Assembly: GCF_003293845.1 (NCBI RefSeq)
Contig: NZ_QLST01000005.1
Coordinates: 1 to 64,000 of the forward strand
Direction: 5' to 3'
DNA: 64,000 bases
Origin: Flavobacterium tibetense
Lineage (GTDB): Bacteria; Bacteroidota; Bacteroidia; Flavobacteriales; Flavobacteriaceae
Positions within the stretch are counted from its first letter, which is position 1, and each line of letters begins with the position of its first letter. Position numbers and translations under genes: made by a program. The notes under the pieces are model-generated. The model did not search any database, was not told where the DNA came from, and worked only from the letters and a program-made list of their open reading frames with translations. Shown piece after piece: positions 1-8,785 of this stretch.

Positions 1-60
1 GCTGGCTAGAGCAGCTGATTTGTAATCAGCAGGTCGTGGGTTCGAGTCCCTCCATCGGCT
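1..60 (+). tRNA. tRNA-Thr (TGT), 5' end outside the window
   Basis: The anticodon arm GCTGA-TTTGTAA-TCAGC has anticodon TGT. The T arm GTGGG-TTCGAGT-CCCTC follows, then the 3' acceptor strand ATCGGC and discriminator T. The first part of the acceptor and D arm lies before base 1. It is first of three tRNAs ahead of tuf. Confidence 0.93.
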
Positions 61-93
61 CAAGTTCTTTAAGTAATTGAAAATAAAAGGTTT

Positions 94-175
94 GGGGAGA
101 TACTCAAGCGGCCAACGAGGGCGGACTGTAAATCCGCTGACTACGTCTTCGCAGGTTCGAATCCTGCTCTCCCCA
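94..175 (+). tRNA. tRNA-Tyr (GTA)
   Basis: The acceptor strands GGGGAGA and TCTCCCC pair. The anticodon loop carries GTA (GGACT-GTA-AATCC context). A long variable arm (CTACGTCTTCG) makes it a class II tRNA, as expected for bacterial tRNA-Tyr. The length is about 82 nt. Confidence 0.95.
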
Positions 176-244
176 CAATTAAGAATTTAAGATTTAGAAT
201 TTAGATTTTTCTATTTTTTAATTTTAACTTCTGAACTCACAAAA

Positions 245-316
245 GCCGGTGTAGCTCAGGGGTAGAGTGCTTCCTTGGTAAGGAAGAGGTCACGGGTTCA
301 ATTCCCGTCATTGGCT
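245..316 (+). tRNA. tRNA-Thr (GGT)
   Basis: The acceptor strands GCCGGTG and CATTGGC pair, with two G-T pairs. The anticodon stem CTTCC/GGAAG closes the loop TTGGTAA, giving anticodon GGT (Thr). The T arm is CGGG-TTCAATT-CCCG. It lies 57 nt upstream of tuf, the usual place for a threonine tRNA in this cluster. Confidence 0.94.
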
Positions 317-328
317 CTTAAATGTGTA

Positions 329-336
329 TAATTTTG
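329..336 (+). promoter_or_regulatory. possible tuf promoter -7 element (TAATTTTG)
   Basis: TAATTTTG matches the Bacteroidota -7 consensus TAnnTTTG, 37 nt before the tuf start. The nearest upstream TTG is only 15 nt away, inside the tRNA, so the -33 element is weak. It could be an internal promoter adding to read-through from the tRNA genes. Confidence 0.45.
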
Positions 337-373
337 AACACTAATATATAAACTAAGATTAAATTATTAAGTC

Positions 374-1561
374 ATGGCAAAGGAAACATTCGATCGTTCG
401 AAACCGCACTTAAATATCGGTACTATCGGACACGTAGATCACGGTAAAACAACTTTGACTGCAGCTATTACTAAAGTATTGGCTGACGCAGGTCTTTCAG
501 AAGCAAAATCTTTCGATCAGATTGATAACGCTCCAGAAGAAAAAGAAAGAGGTATTACAATTAATACATCACACGTTGAGTATTCAACAGCAAATCGTCA
601 CTATGCACACGTTGACTGTCCAGGTCACGCGGATTACGTGAAGAACATGGTTACAGGTGCTGCTCAAATGGACGGTGCTATCTTAGTAGTTGCTGCTACA
701 GATGGTCCTATGCCACAAACAAGAGAGCACATCCTTTTAGGTCGTCAAGTAGGTGTGCCTAGAATGGTTGTATTCATGAACAAAGTGGATATGGTTGATG
801 ATGCTGAGTTATTAGAGCTTGTTGAAATGGAAATCAGAGATTTATTATCTTTCTATCAATATGATGGTGATAATGGACCAGTTATCCAAGGATCTGCTTT
901 AGGAGCATTAAACGGTGAACCAAAATGGGTTGAAACTGTAATGAATTTAATGGAAGCTGTTGATAGCTGGATTGAATTACCAGTTCGTGACGTTGAAAAA
1001 CCATTCTTGATGCCAGTTGAAGACGTATTTACAATTACTGGTCGTGGAACTGTTGCTACAGGTCGTATCGAAACAGGTGTTGCTAATACAGGTGATCCAG
1101 TAGAAATTATTGGTATGGGAGCTGAAAAATTAACTTCTACTATTACAGGAGTTGAGATGTTCCGTAAAATCCTTGATAGAGGTGAAGCTGGAGATAATGT
1201 AGGTTTGTTATTAAGAGGTATTGCTAAAGAAGATATCAAAAGAGGAATGGTTATTATTAAGCCAGGATCTGTTAAGCCACACGCTCATTTCAAAGCTGAG
1301 GTGTATATCTTGAAAAAAGAAGAAGGTGGACGTCACACTCCATTCCACAATAACTACCGTCCTCAGTTCTATGTACGTACAACTGACGTAACGGGTACAA
1401 TTTCTTTACCAGCTGGTGTAGAAATGGTTATGCCTGGTGATAACTTAACAATTGATGTTCAATTATTAAGCCCAATCGCTTTATCAGTAGGTTTACGTTT
1501 TGCTATCCGTGAAGGTGGTAGAACAGTAGGTGCTGGTCAGGTAACTGAAATTTTAGACTAA
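374..1561 (+). CDS. tuf: elongation factor Tu
   Basis: This 395-aa GTPase delivers aminoacyl-tRNA to the ribosomal A site in the cytoplasm. The P-loop GHVDHGKT is at residues 19-26, DCPGH is near 81, NKVD near 136, and GSAL near 174. Two beta-barrel domains follow the G domain and end in the conserved [14 protein letters not shown] tail. The length is normal for bacterial EF-Tu. The ATG start gives the standard [13 protein letters not shown]-terminus. It lies between tRNA genes, as in most Bacteroidota, and is followed by a strong hairpin and tRNA-Trp. An own promoter (329-336) is possible. The assignment is secure. Confidence 0.99.
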   Translation: MAKETFDRSKPHLNIGTIGHVDHGKTTLTAAITKVLADAGLSEAKSFDQIDNAPEEKERGITINTSHVEYSTANRHYAHVDCPGHADYVKNMVTGAAQMDGAILVVAATDGPMPQTREHILLGRQVGVPRMVVFMNKVDMVDDAELLELVEMEIRDLLSFYQYDGDNGPVIQGSALGALNGEPKWVETVMNLMEAVDSWIELPVRDVEKPFLMPVEDVFTITGRGTVATGRIETGVANTGDPVEIIGMGAEKLTSTITGVEMFRKILDRGEAGDNVGLLLRGIAKEDIKRGMVIIKPGSVKPHAHFKAEVYILKKEEGGRHTPFHNNYRPQFYVRTTDVTGTISLPAGVEMVMPGDNLTIDVQLLSPIALSVGLRFAIREGGRTVGAGQVTEILD

Positions 1562-1584
1562 TTATAAGTTTAAATAATATTTTA

Positions 1585-1616
1585 AAGCCAGTTGATGCTT
1601 TTGCGTCAACTGGCTT
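1585..1616 (+). terminator. hairpin between tuf and tRNA-Trp
   Basis: AGCCAGTTGA (1586-1595) pairs perfectly with TCAACTGGCT (1606-1615) around a 10-nt loop. It lacks a T tract, since TTAAACAAA follows. It may therefore be a leaky terminator or an RNA-processing site that separates the tuf mRNA from tRNA-Trp. Confidence 0.6.
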
Positions 1617-1622
1617 AAACAA

Positions 1623-1694
1623 ACGGGCGTAGTACAAGGGCTAGTATAGTGGTCTCCAAAACCATTGATGGGGGTTCGAATCCCTCCGCCCGTG
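1623..1694 (+). tRNA. tRNA-Trp (CCA)
   Basis: The acceptor strands ACGGGCG and CGCCCGT pair. The anticodon loop CTCCAAA carries CCA, and the T arm is GGGGG-TTCGAAT-CCCTC. Discriminator G fits tRNA-Trp. It lies 14 nt upstream of secE, the classical tRNA-Trp-secE-nusG arrangement. Confidence 0.95.
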
Positions 1695-1708
1695 CAAATT
1701 ATAAAGTA

Positions 1709-1903
1709 ATGACAAAATTCGTTAATTATATATCTGAAGCGTTTCAAGAACTGAAAAGCAATGTGACTTGGCCAGAATGGGCTGAAGTACAACGTTTAAC
1801 TATTATCGTTGCAGTGTTTTCGATTATATTCGCGCTTTTGACGTATGGTGTAGACCAATTGTTTGTAAAAGCTCTAGAAGGATTTTTTAACATTCTAAAA
1901 TAA
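1709..1903 (+). CDS. secE: preprotein translocase subunit SecE
   Basis: This 64-aa protein stabilises SecY in the inner-membrane Sec channel. The amphipathic N-terminal segment FQELKSNVTWPEWAE is the SecE signature. It is followed by one membrane helix at about residues 29-50. This is the short, single-helix form common outside gammaproteobacteria. The frame is open further upstream, but those codons lie inside tRNA-Trp, so the ATG at 1709 is chosen. It is followed 6 nt later by nusG, as expected. Confidence 0.96.
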   Translation: MTKFVNYISEAFQELKSNVTWPEWAEVQRLTIIVAVFSIIFALLTYGVDQLFVKALEGFFNILK

Positions 1904-1909
1904 TTTATT

Positions 1910-2461
1910 ATGGCAGAAAACAATGTTAAAAAATGGTACGTTGTAAGAGCGGTTAGTGGACAAGAAAATAAAGTTAAAACCTATATTGAAACTGAGGCTG
2001 CTCGTTTAGGGATGTCAGATTTTATCTCTCAAGTTTTAGTGCCAACTGAAAAGGTGGTTCAAGTACGAGATGGTAAAAAAATAGCTAAGGAAAGAGTTTA
2101 CTTTCCAGGTTATATCATGATTGAAGCTAATCTTGCAGGTGAAATACCTCACATTATTAAGTCGATACCTGGAGTAATCGGTTTTTTAGGTGAAACAAAA
2201 GGTGGCGAGCCTGTGCCGCTACGTCAGTCAGAAGTTAATAGGATGTTAGGAAAAGTAGATGAATTATCAGTTAAAGTTGATAATGTTGCAATTCCGTATA
2301 CTATTGGCGAAACAGTAAAAGTAATCGATGGTCCTTTCAATGGTTTCAATGGAACAATTGAAAAGGTTAACGAGGAAAAGCGTAAACTTGAAGTTATGGT
2401 GAAAATTTTTGGAAGAAAAACACCATTAGAGTTAAGTTTTATGCAAGTAGAAAAAGTATAA
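1910..2461 (+). CDS. nusG: transcription termination/antitermination factor NusG
   Basis: This 183-aa protein binds RNA polymerase, raises processivity and links it to Rho or to the ribosome. An N-terminal NGN domain (about 1-115; KKWYVVRAVSGQENKVKTYIE) is followed by a C-terminal KOW domain (about 128-183; GETVKVIDGPFNGFNGTIEKV). The length is typical. It is in the secE-nusG-rplK cluster and very likely cotranscribed with secE. Confidence 0.98.
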   Translation: MAENNVKKWYVVRAVSGQENKVKTYIETEAARLGMSDFISQVLVPTEKVVQVRDGKKIAKERVYFPGYIMIEANLAGEIPHIIKSIPGVIGFLGETKGGEPVPLRQSEVNRMLGKVDELSVKVDNVAIPYTIGETVKVIDGPFNGFNGTIEKVNEEKRKLEVMVKIFGRKTPLELSFMQVEKV

Positions 2462-2480
2462 TTTTTGTTACATATACACT

Positions 2481-2509
2481 CACATCTTCGCTTCCAATTG
2501 TTAGATGTG
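2481..2509 (+). other. small hairpin in the rplK leader
   Basis: CACATCT (2481-2487) pairs with AGATGTG (2503-2509) about 20 nt before rplK. In Escherichia coli ribosomal protein L1 represses its operon through a leader structure before rplK. Whether this hairpin serves that role is only a guess from its position. Confidence 0.3.
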
Positions 2510-2527
2510 CTAAATTTTTAAAAGAAA

Positions 2528-2965
2528 ATGGCAAAAGAAATTAGTAAAGTAGTTAAACTACAAGTTAAGGGAGGTGCTGCGAATCCATCGCCACCGGTTG
2601 GACCTGCTTTGGGGGCTGCTGGAGTTAACATCATGGAGTTCTGTAAGCAGTTTAATGCAAGAACACAAGATAAACCTGGCAAAGTGTTACCAGTACAAAT
2701 TACTGTGTACAAAGACAAGTCTTTTGACTTTGTTGTTAAAACGCCACCAGCTGCAATTCAGTTATTGGATGCGGCTAAAATTAAGTCTGGTTCTGGCCAA
2801 CCAAATCGTAAGAAAGTAGCTAGTGTTACTTGGGATCAAATCAAAGCTATTGCAGAAGACAAAATGGCAGACTTAAACGCTTTTACATTAGAAAAAGCTA
2901 TGAGTATGATTGCTGGAACTGCAAGATCTATGGGTATTACAGTAACAGGAGATGCTCCTTTTTAA
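2528..2965 (+). CDS. rplK: 50S ribosomal protein L11
   Basis: This 145-aa protein binds the 23S rRNA GTPase-associated centre. The N-terminal [25 protein letters not shown] motif region, rich in proline and glycine, is diagnostic. The C-terminal RNA-binding domain contains TARSMGITV. It is first gene of the L11 operon and is followed 18 nt later by rplA. The start gives the normal [13 protein letters not shown]-terminus. Confidence 0.98.
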   Translation: MAKEISKVVKLQVKGGAANPSPPVGPALGAAGVNIMEFCKQFNARTQDKPGKVLPVQITVYKDKSFDFVVKTPPAAIQLLDAAKIKSGSGQPNRKKVASVTWDQIKAIAEDKMADLNAFTLEKAMSMIAGTARSMGITVTGDAPF

Positions 2966-2983
2966 TCGTTAAAAGAATTAGAC

Positions 2984-3673
2984 ATGGCAAAATTGACTAA
3001 AAAGCAAAAAGAGGCTGCATCTAAAATTGAAAAGAACAAATTATACAGTTTAAAAGACGCATCTGCGTTAATTAAATCTGTTGCTTCTGCTAAATTTGAT
3101 GAGTCTGTTGATATCGCTGTAAAACTTGGAGTTGATCCTCGTAAAGCGAATCAAATGGTAAGAGGGGTTGTAACATTACCTCATGGAACTGGAAAAGATG
3201 TAAGAGTTTTAGCTCTTGTTACTCCTGATAAAGAAGCTGAAGCTAAAGCTGCTGGTGCAGACCACGTAGGTTTAGATGATTACCTTCAAAAAATCAAAGA
3301 TGGTTGGACTGATATTGATGTTATCATCACTATGCCAGCTGTTATGGGTAAATTAGGTCCATTAGGACGTGTTTTAGGACCAAGAGGTTTAATGCCAAAT
3401 CCTAAAACAGGGACTGTAACTATGGATGTTGCTAAAGCTGTTCAAGAAGTAAAAGCTGGTAAAATTGACTTTAAAGTTGATAAAACTGGTATCGTTCATG
3501 CAGGAATCGGAAAAGTTTCTTTTGAAGCTGATAAAATTTACGATAATGCACACGAAATTATTCAAACATTAATCAAATTAAAACCAACTGCAGCTAAAGG
3601 TACTTATATTAAGTCTATTCACTTATCAAGTACAATGAGTCCTGCTATTGCTTTAGATCCTAAAGCGGTATAA
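2984..3673 (+). CDS. rplA: 50S ribosomal protein L1
   Basis: This 229-aa protein forms the mobile L1 stalk near the E site and helps release deacylated tRNA. In several bacteria it also represses its own operon by binding leader mRNA. The family signature [12 protein letters not shown] lies near residue 140, with conserved [14 protein letters not shown] just before it. The length is normal. It lies directly between rplK and rplJ. Confidence 0.98.
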   Translation: MAKLTKKQKEAASKIEKNKLYSLKDASALIKSVASAKFDESVDIAVKLGVDPRKANQMVRGVVTLPHGTGKDVRVLALVTPDKEAEAKAAGADHVGLDDYLQKIKDGWTDIDVIITMPAVMGKLGPLGRVLGPRGLMPNPKTGTVTMDVAKAVQEVKAGKIDFKVDKTGIVHAGIGKVSFEADKIYDNAHEIIQTLIKLKPTAAKGTYIKSIHLSSTMSPAIALDPKAV

Positions 3674-3695
3674 TTGGTAGTTAAAAATTTTTAGT

Positions 3696-4193
3696 ATGAC
3701 TAGAGAAGAAAAATCAATCGCTATTGAAGATTTAACTGCACGCTTAGCGGATGTGAACGTTGTTTATTTAGCAGACACTTCAGGATTAGATGCAGATACT
3801 ACTTCAAATTTAAGAAGAGCTTGTTTTAAAGCAGGTATCAAATTAGAAGTTGTTAAGAACACATTGTTAGAAAAAGCAATGGAAGCTTCTGTTAATGATT
3901 ACGGTGATTTACCTTCAGTTTTAAAAGGTAATACTGCTCTAATGATTTCTGAGACTGCTAATGGTCCAGCTAAAATCATTAAAGAATTCCGTAAGAAAAG
4001 TGACAAACCACTTTTAAAAGGAGCTTATATTAACCAAGAAATTTACATTGGTGACAACCAATTAGACGGCTTAGTAGCTATCAAGTCTAAAGAAGAAGTT
4101 ATCGCTCAAATTATTGGATTATTACAATCTCCTGCACAAAGAGTTATTGCAGCTCTTCAGAATCAACCAGGTAAGGAAGATTCAGCAGAATAA
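3696..4193 (+). CDS. rplJ: 50S ribosomal protein L10
   Basis: This 165-aa protein anchors L7/L12 dimers to the ribosome stalk base. The N-terminal region (MTREEKSIAIEDLTARLADVNVVYLADTSGLD) and the conserved VVKNTLLEKA segment identify it. The C-terminal helix that recruits L7/L12 dimers is at about residues 130-160. It is 55 nt upstream of rplL, as usual. Confidence 0.97.
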   Translation: MTREEKSIAIEDLTARLADVNVVYLADTSGLDADTTSNLRRACFKAGIKLEVVKNTLLEKAMEASVNDYGDLPSVLKGNTALMISETANGPAKIIKEFRKKSDKPLLKGAYINQEIYIGDNQLDGLVAIKSKEEVIAQIIGLLQSPAQRVIAALQNQPGKEDSAE

Positions 4194-4248
4194 TAAGTAC
4201 GCACTTAATAAATTATATTTTTACAAAACATTTTAAAAGATAGAAAAA

Positions 4249-4620
4249 ATGGCAGATTTGAAACAATTCGCAGAACAATTAGTTAACTTAACAGTAAAAG
4301 AAGTTAACGAATTAGCAACAATATTAAAAGATGAGTATGGTATCGAGCCTGCTGCTGCAGCTGTAGTAGTTGCTGCTGGTGGTGGTGAAGGTGCTGGCGC
4401 TGCTGAGCAAACTGAGTTTACAGTAGTTTTAAAAGAGGCTGGTGCTTCTAAATTAGGAGTTGTTAAAGCGGTTAAAGAATTAACTGGTTTAGGTCTTAAA
4501 GAAGCTAAAGATTTAGTTGATGCTGCTCCAACAAATGTTAAAGAAGGAGTTTCTAAAGATGAGGCTGAAGGTCTTAAGAAAGCTTTAGAAGAAGCAGGAG
4601 CTGTAGTTGAGTTAAAATAA
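4249..4620 (+). CDS. rplL: 50S ribosomal protein L7/L12
   Basis: This 123-aa acidic stalk protein recruits and activates the translational GTPases. The N-terminal dimerisation helices occupy about residues 1-33. An alanine/glycine-rich hinge spans about 35-52. The C-terminal domain begins near [20 protein letters not shown] and contains [15 protein letters not shown]. It is the last ribosomal protein gene before rpoB and is followed by an attenuator-like hairpin. Confidence 0.98.
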   Translation: MADLKQFAEQLVNLTVKEVNELATILKDEYGIEPAAAAVVVAAGGGEGAGAAEQTEFTVVLKEAGASKLGVVKAVKELTGLGLKEAKDLVDAAPTNVKEGVSKDEAEGLKKALEEAGAVVELK

Positions 4621-4641
4621 TTTATACTCATAAATAAGCTA

Positions 4642-4678
4642 GGTTTAGGTCTTGAGAGTGCTCTCAAAGACCTAAACC
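4642..4678 (+). terminator. attenuator-like hairpin between rplL and rpoB
   Basis: GGTTTAGGTCTTGAGAG (4642-4658) pairs with CTCTCAAAGACCTAAACC (4661-4678), with one bulged A and a 2-nt loop. Only four T residues follow. Partial termination here would let ribosomal protein mRNA exceed rpoBC mRNA, as the rplL-rpoB attenuator does in E. coli. The remaining 185 nt before rpoB show no clear TAnnTTTG promoter. Confidence 0.7.
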
Positions 4679-4863
4679 ATTTTGCGTATATTAAATTATT
4701 GTGTTTTTTATGCGTTATAAAGCAATCAATAACGAAGAAAGAAAATAAGCTAACTTTCCTGGTTTATTTTTAAAGATGTATTGATCGCAAAAAAAGGAAG
4801 TATTACAATAGCAGTGTTTTATACACAAAAATTACTTTTTTTAAATCAAAATTTTGTCCATTG

Positions 4864-7800
4864 ATGATAACTAATCAGACTGAAAGATTAAATTTTGCTT
4901 CGACAAAAAACATTCCACAATATCCAGATTTTCTAGATATTCAAGTGAAATCGTTTAAAGATTTTTTCCAATTGGAAACCAAATCTGATGAAAGAGGCAA
5001 CGAAGGGCTGTACAATACCTTCATGGAAAATTTCCCTATCACGGACACGAGAAATCAGTTCGTATTAGAATTCCTAGATTATTTTATTGACCCACCTCGT
5101 TATACAATTGAAGAGTGTATTGATAGAGGGCTAACATATAGTGTGCCTTTAAAAGCACGTTTGAAACTATATTGTACTGACCCTGAACATGAAGATTTTG
5201 AAACAATTGTTCAAGATGTTTACTTAGGAACTATTCCTTACATGACGCCTAGTGGTACTTTTGTTATCAATGGTGCGGAACGTGTAGTAGTTTCTCAGTT
5301 GCACCGTTCACCAGGAGTTTTCTTTGGGCAGTCATTCCATGCAAATGGAACTAAACTTTATTCGGCGAGAGTTATTCCTTTTAAAGGATCTTGGATTGAA
5401 TTTGCTACCGATATCAATAGTGTTATGTACGCTTATATCGATAGAAAGAAAAAACTTCCTGTAACAACTTTATTTAGAGCTATTGGTTTCGAAAGAGATA
5501 AAGATATTCTTGAAATTTTCGACTTAGCTGAAGAAATTAAAGTTTCTAAAACAGGAATTAAAAAATATATTGGTCGTAGATTGGCTGCTCGTGTATTGAA
5601 TACATGGCACGAAGACTTCGTTGATGAAGACACTGGTGAAGTAGTTTCAATTGAACGTAATGAAATTATCTTAGATCGTGATACGATTCTAGACAAAGAT
5701 AATGTTGAAGAAATTATTGAAGCTGATGTAAAAGCGATTCTACTTCATAAAGAAGATAGTAATGCTGCAGATTACACAATTATTCACAACACATTACAAA
5801 AAGACCCTACCAATTCAGAAAAAGAAGCCGTAGAGCACATTTACCGTCAGTTGCGTAATGCAGAACCGCCTGATGAAGAAACTGCTCGTGGTATCATAGA
5901 TAAATTATTCTTTTCAGACCAACGTTATAACTTAGGTGAAGTTGGTCGCTATAGAATTAACAAAAAACTTGGTTTAGATACTTCTAAAGACAAACAAGTC
6001 TTAACTAAAGAAGATATCATAACAATTGTGAAATATTTGATCGAATTAGTTAACTCTAAAGCAGAGATTGATGATATTGATCACTTATCAAACCGTCGTG
6101 TTAGAACGGTTGGAGAGCAATTGTCAGCACAATTTGGAGTAGGTCTTTCTCGTATGGCTAGAACCATCCGTGAGCGAATGAATGTAAGAGATAACGAGGT
6201 GTTTACACCTATTGATTTGATTAATGCTAAAACATTATCATCAGTTATCAACTCATTCTTTGGAACTAACCAATTATCTCAGTTTATGGATCAAACCAAT
6301 CCATTAGCCGAGATTACACACAAGAGAAGATTGTCTGCTCTTGGACCAGGTGGTCTTTCTCGTGAAAGAGCCGGTTTCGAGGTGCGTGACGTTCACTATA
6401 CACATTACGGACGTTTATGTCCAATTGAAACTCCTGAGGGACCAAACATTGGTTTGATATCGTCACTTGGAGTTTATGCTAAAGTAAATAGCATGGGATT
6501 CATCGAAACTCCTTACCGTAAGGTTGAAAATGGAGTTGTTGATATTGTTTCAGAACCTATTTACTTAAGTGCTGAAGAAGAAGAAGGAAAAATGATTGCG
6601 CAAGCAAACATCGAGATGGATGCTAAAGGTAAAATTACTGCTGATAAAGTTATTGCTCGTGAAGAGGGTGATTTCCCAGTAGTTGATCCAACAGTTGTTC
6701 ATTATACTGATGTTGCGCCAAATCAAATTGCTTCTATTTCAGCTTCGTTAATTCCTTTCTTAGAGCACGATGATGCGAACCGTGCCTTGATGGGATCAAA
6801 CATGATGCGTCAAGCTGTACCTTTATTAAGACCTGAATCTCCAATTGTGGGAACTGGTTTAGAAAGACAAGTAGCTTCTGACTCAAGAGTGTTAATTAAT
6901 GCTGAAGGTTCTGGAGTTGTTACTTACGTAGATGCTGATAAAATCACTATCAAATATGATAGAACTGATGAAGAGCGTATGGTAAGTTTCGATACAGATG
7001 AGAAAACATATCAGTTAATCAAATTTAGAAAAACGAATCAAAGTACCTGTATTAACTTAAAACCTATCGTAAGAAATGGGGATAGAGTTACAAAAGGACA
7101 AGTACTTTGTGAAGGATACGCAACGCAAAATGGAGAGTTGGCAATTGGTAGAAACCTTAAAGTTGCCTTCATGCCTTGGAAAGGGTATAACTTCGAGGAT
7201 GCGATTGTAATTTCTGAAAAAGTAGTTCGTGATGATATTTTTACTTCAATTCACATCGATGATTATTCTTTAGAAGTTAGAGATACTAAGTTAGGTAACG
7301 AAGAGTTAACTAATGATATTCCAAACGTTTCTGAAGAAGCAACTAAGGATTTGGATGAAAATGGTATGATTAGAATTGGTGCAGAGGTTAAACCTGGCGA
7401 CATTTTAATTGGTAAGATTACTCCAAAAGGAGAATCAGATCCAACACCAGAAGAAAAATTATTACGCGCTATCTTTGGTGATAAAGCCGGTGATGTAAAA
7501 GACGCTTCTTTAAAAGCTTCTCCGTCATTACATGGTGTTGTTTTAGACAAAAAATTATTTGCTAAAGCAGTTAAAGACAAACGTAAACGTTCAAAAGACA
7601 AGGAAGATATCGACAAACTTGAATTAGAGTTTGAAGTAAAATACAATGAGTTGAAAGACATTCTTGTTGAAAAGTTGTTTACTATTTTAAATGGTAAAAC
7701 ATCTCAAGGTGTAATGAATGATTTGGGTGAAGAAGTATTGCCAAAAGGTAAAAAATACACGCAAAAAATGTTAAATGCAGTAGAAGACTTTGCTCACTTA

Positions 7801-8676
7801 ACAAAAGGGCAATGGGCTACTGATGACGCTACAAATAAATTAGTAAACGACTTAATTCACAACTACAAAATCAAATTAAATGATTTACAAGGTTGGTTAA
7901 GAAGAGAGAAATTTACTATTACTGTTGGTGATGAATTACCAGCTGGAATCTTAAAATTAGCTAAAGTTTACATCGCTAAGAAACGTAAATTGAAAGTGGG
8001 TGATAAGATGGCAGGTCGTCACGGTAACAAAGGTATTGTAGCAAGAATTGTGCGTCAAGAGGATATGCCATTCTTAGAAGATGGAACTCCTGTTGATATT
8101 GTATTGAATCCACTTGGTGTACCTTCTCGTATGAACATTGGTCAGATTTATGAAACCGTTTTAGGTTGGGCAGGTCAAAAATTAAGTAAGAAATTTGCCA
8201 CTCCAATTTTTGATGGTGCTACATTAGATCAAATCAATGGATTTACTGATGAAGCTGGAATTCCAAGATTCGGTCATACGTATTTATATGATGGAGGAAC
8301 AGGTGAACGTTTCCACCAAGCAGCAACTGTAGGTGTTATCTACATGTTGAAATTAGGACATATGATTGACGATAAAATGCACGCACGTTCAATTGGACCG
8401 TACTCATTGATTACGCAACAGCCATTAGGAGGTAAAGCTCAATTTGGAGGTCAGCGTTTCGGAGAGATGGAGGTTTGGGCTCTTGAGGCTTATGGAGCTT
8501 CAAGTACCTTAAGAGAAATCTTAACGGTTAAATCCGATGATGTAATTGGTAGAGCTAAAACTTACGAAGCTATCGTTAAGGGAGAAACTATGCCAGAACC
8601 AGGTTTACCAGAATCATTCAACGTATTAATGCACGAATTGAAAGGTCTTGGATTAGACATCAGATTAGAAGAATAA
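4864..8676 (+). CDS. rpoB: DNA-directed RNA polymerase subunit beta
   Basis: This is the 1270-aa catalytic beta subunit of RNA polymerase. The N-terminal lobe motif SPGVFFGQ, the rifampicin region ([51 protein letters not shown], near residues 470-520) and the C-terminal [23 protein letters not shown] motif are all intact. The rifampicin-pocket sequence looks wild type. A TTG three bases upstream is also in frame. The ATG at 4864 gives the standard [13 protein letters not shown] start. It pairs with rpoC downstream. Confidence 0.99.
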   Translation: MITNQTERLNFASTKNIPQYPDFLDIQVKSFKDFFQLETKSDERGNEGLYNTFMENFPITDTRNQFVLEFLDYFIDPPRYTIEECIDRGLTYSVPLKARLKLYCTDPEHEDFETIVQDVYLGTIPYMTPSGTFVINGAERVVVSQLHRSPGVFFGQSFHANGTKLYSARVIPFKGSWIEFATDINSVMYAYIDRKKKLPVTTLFRAIGFERDKDILEIFDLAEEIKVSKTGIKKYIGRRLAARVLNTWHEDFVDEDTGEVVSIERNEIILDRDTILDKDNVEEIIEADVKAILLHKEDSNAADYTIIHNTLQKDPTNSEKEAVEHIYRQLRNAEPPDEETARGIIDKLFFSDQRYNLGEVGRYRINKKLGLDTSKDKQVLTKEDIITIVKYLIELVNSKAEIDDIDHLSNRRVRTVGEQLSAQFGVGLSRMARTIRERMNVRDNEVFTPIDLINAKTLSSVINSFFGTNQLSQFMDQTNPLAEITHKRRLSALGPGGLSRERAGFEVRDVHYTHYGRLCPIETPEGPNIGLISSLGVYAKVNSMGFIETPYRKVENGVVDIVSEPIYLSAEEEEGKMIAQANIEMDAKGKITADKVIAREEGDFPVVDPTVVHYTDVAPNQIASISASLIPFLEHDDANRALMGSNMMRQAVPLLRPESPIVGTGLERQVASDSRVLINAEGSGVVTYVDADKITIKYDRTDEERMVSFDTDEKTYQLIKFRKTNQSTCINLKPIVRNGDRVTKGQVLCEGYATQNGELAIGRNLKVAFMPWKGYNFEDAIVISEKVVRDDIFTSIHIDDYSLEVRDTKLGNEELTNDIPNVSEEATKDLDENGMIRIGAEVKPGDILIGKITPKGESDPTPEEKLLRAIFGDKAGDVKDASLKASPSLHGVVLDKKLFAKAVKDKRKRSKDKEDIDKLELEFEVKYNELKDILVEKLFTILNGKTSQGVMNDLGEEVLPKGKKYTQKMLNAVEDFAHLTKGQWATDDATNKLVNDLIHNYKIKLNDLQGWLRREKFTITVGDELPAGILKLAKVYIAKKRKLKVGDKMAGRHGNKGIVARIVRQEDMPFLEDGTPVDIVLNPLGVPSRMNIGQIYETVLGWAGQKLSKKFATPIFDGATLDQINGFTDEAGIPRFGHTYLYDGGTGERFHQAATVGVIYMLKLGHMIDDKMHARSIGPYSLITQQPLGGKAQFGGQRFGEMEVWALEAYGASSTLREILTVKSDDVIGRAKTYEAIVKGETMPEPGLPESFNVLMHELKGLGLDIRLEE

Positions 8677-8687
8677 TAAGCAGCTAA

Positions 8688-8740
8688 CAGTCTCAGTCGC
8701 AGTAATCAGTTTTGCGACTGAAAACTGGGACTGAAAACTG
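8688..8740 (+). repeat. imperfect hairpin and ACTG-rich repeat between rpoB and rpoC
   Basis: CAGTCTCAGTCGCA (8688-8701) pairs imperfectly with TGCGACT and GGGACTG further on. The unit GACTGAAAACTG occurs twice (8716-8727 and 8729-8740). Both CAGT and ACTG words recur across about 50 nt. It may act on the rpoBC transcript or be a small intergenic repeat. No T tract follows. Confidence 0.6.
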
Positions 8741-8785
8741 TATACTGATTAAAACGTTTTTTATATAATTGATAGTAGTAATATC

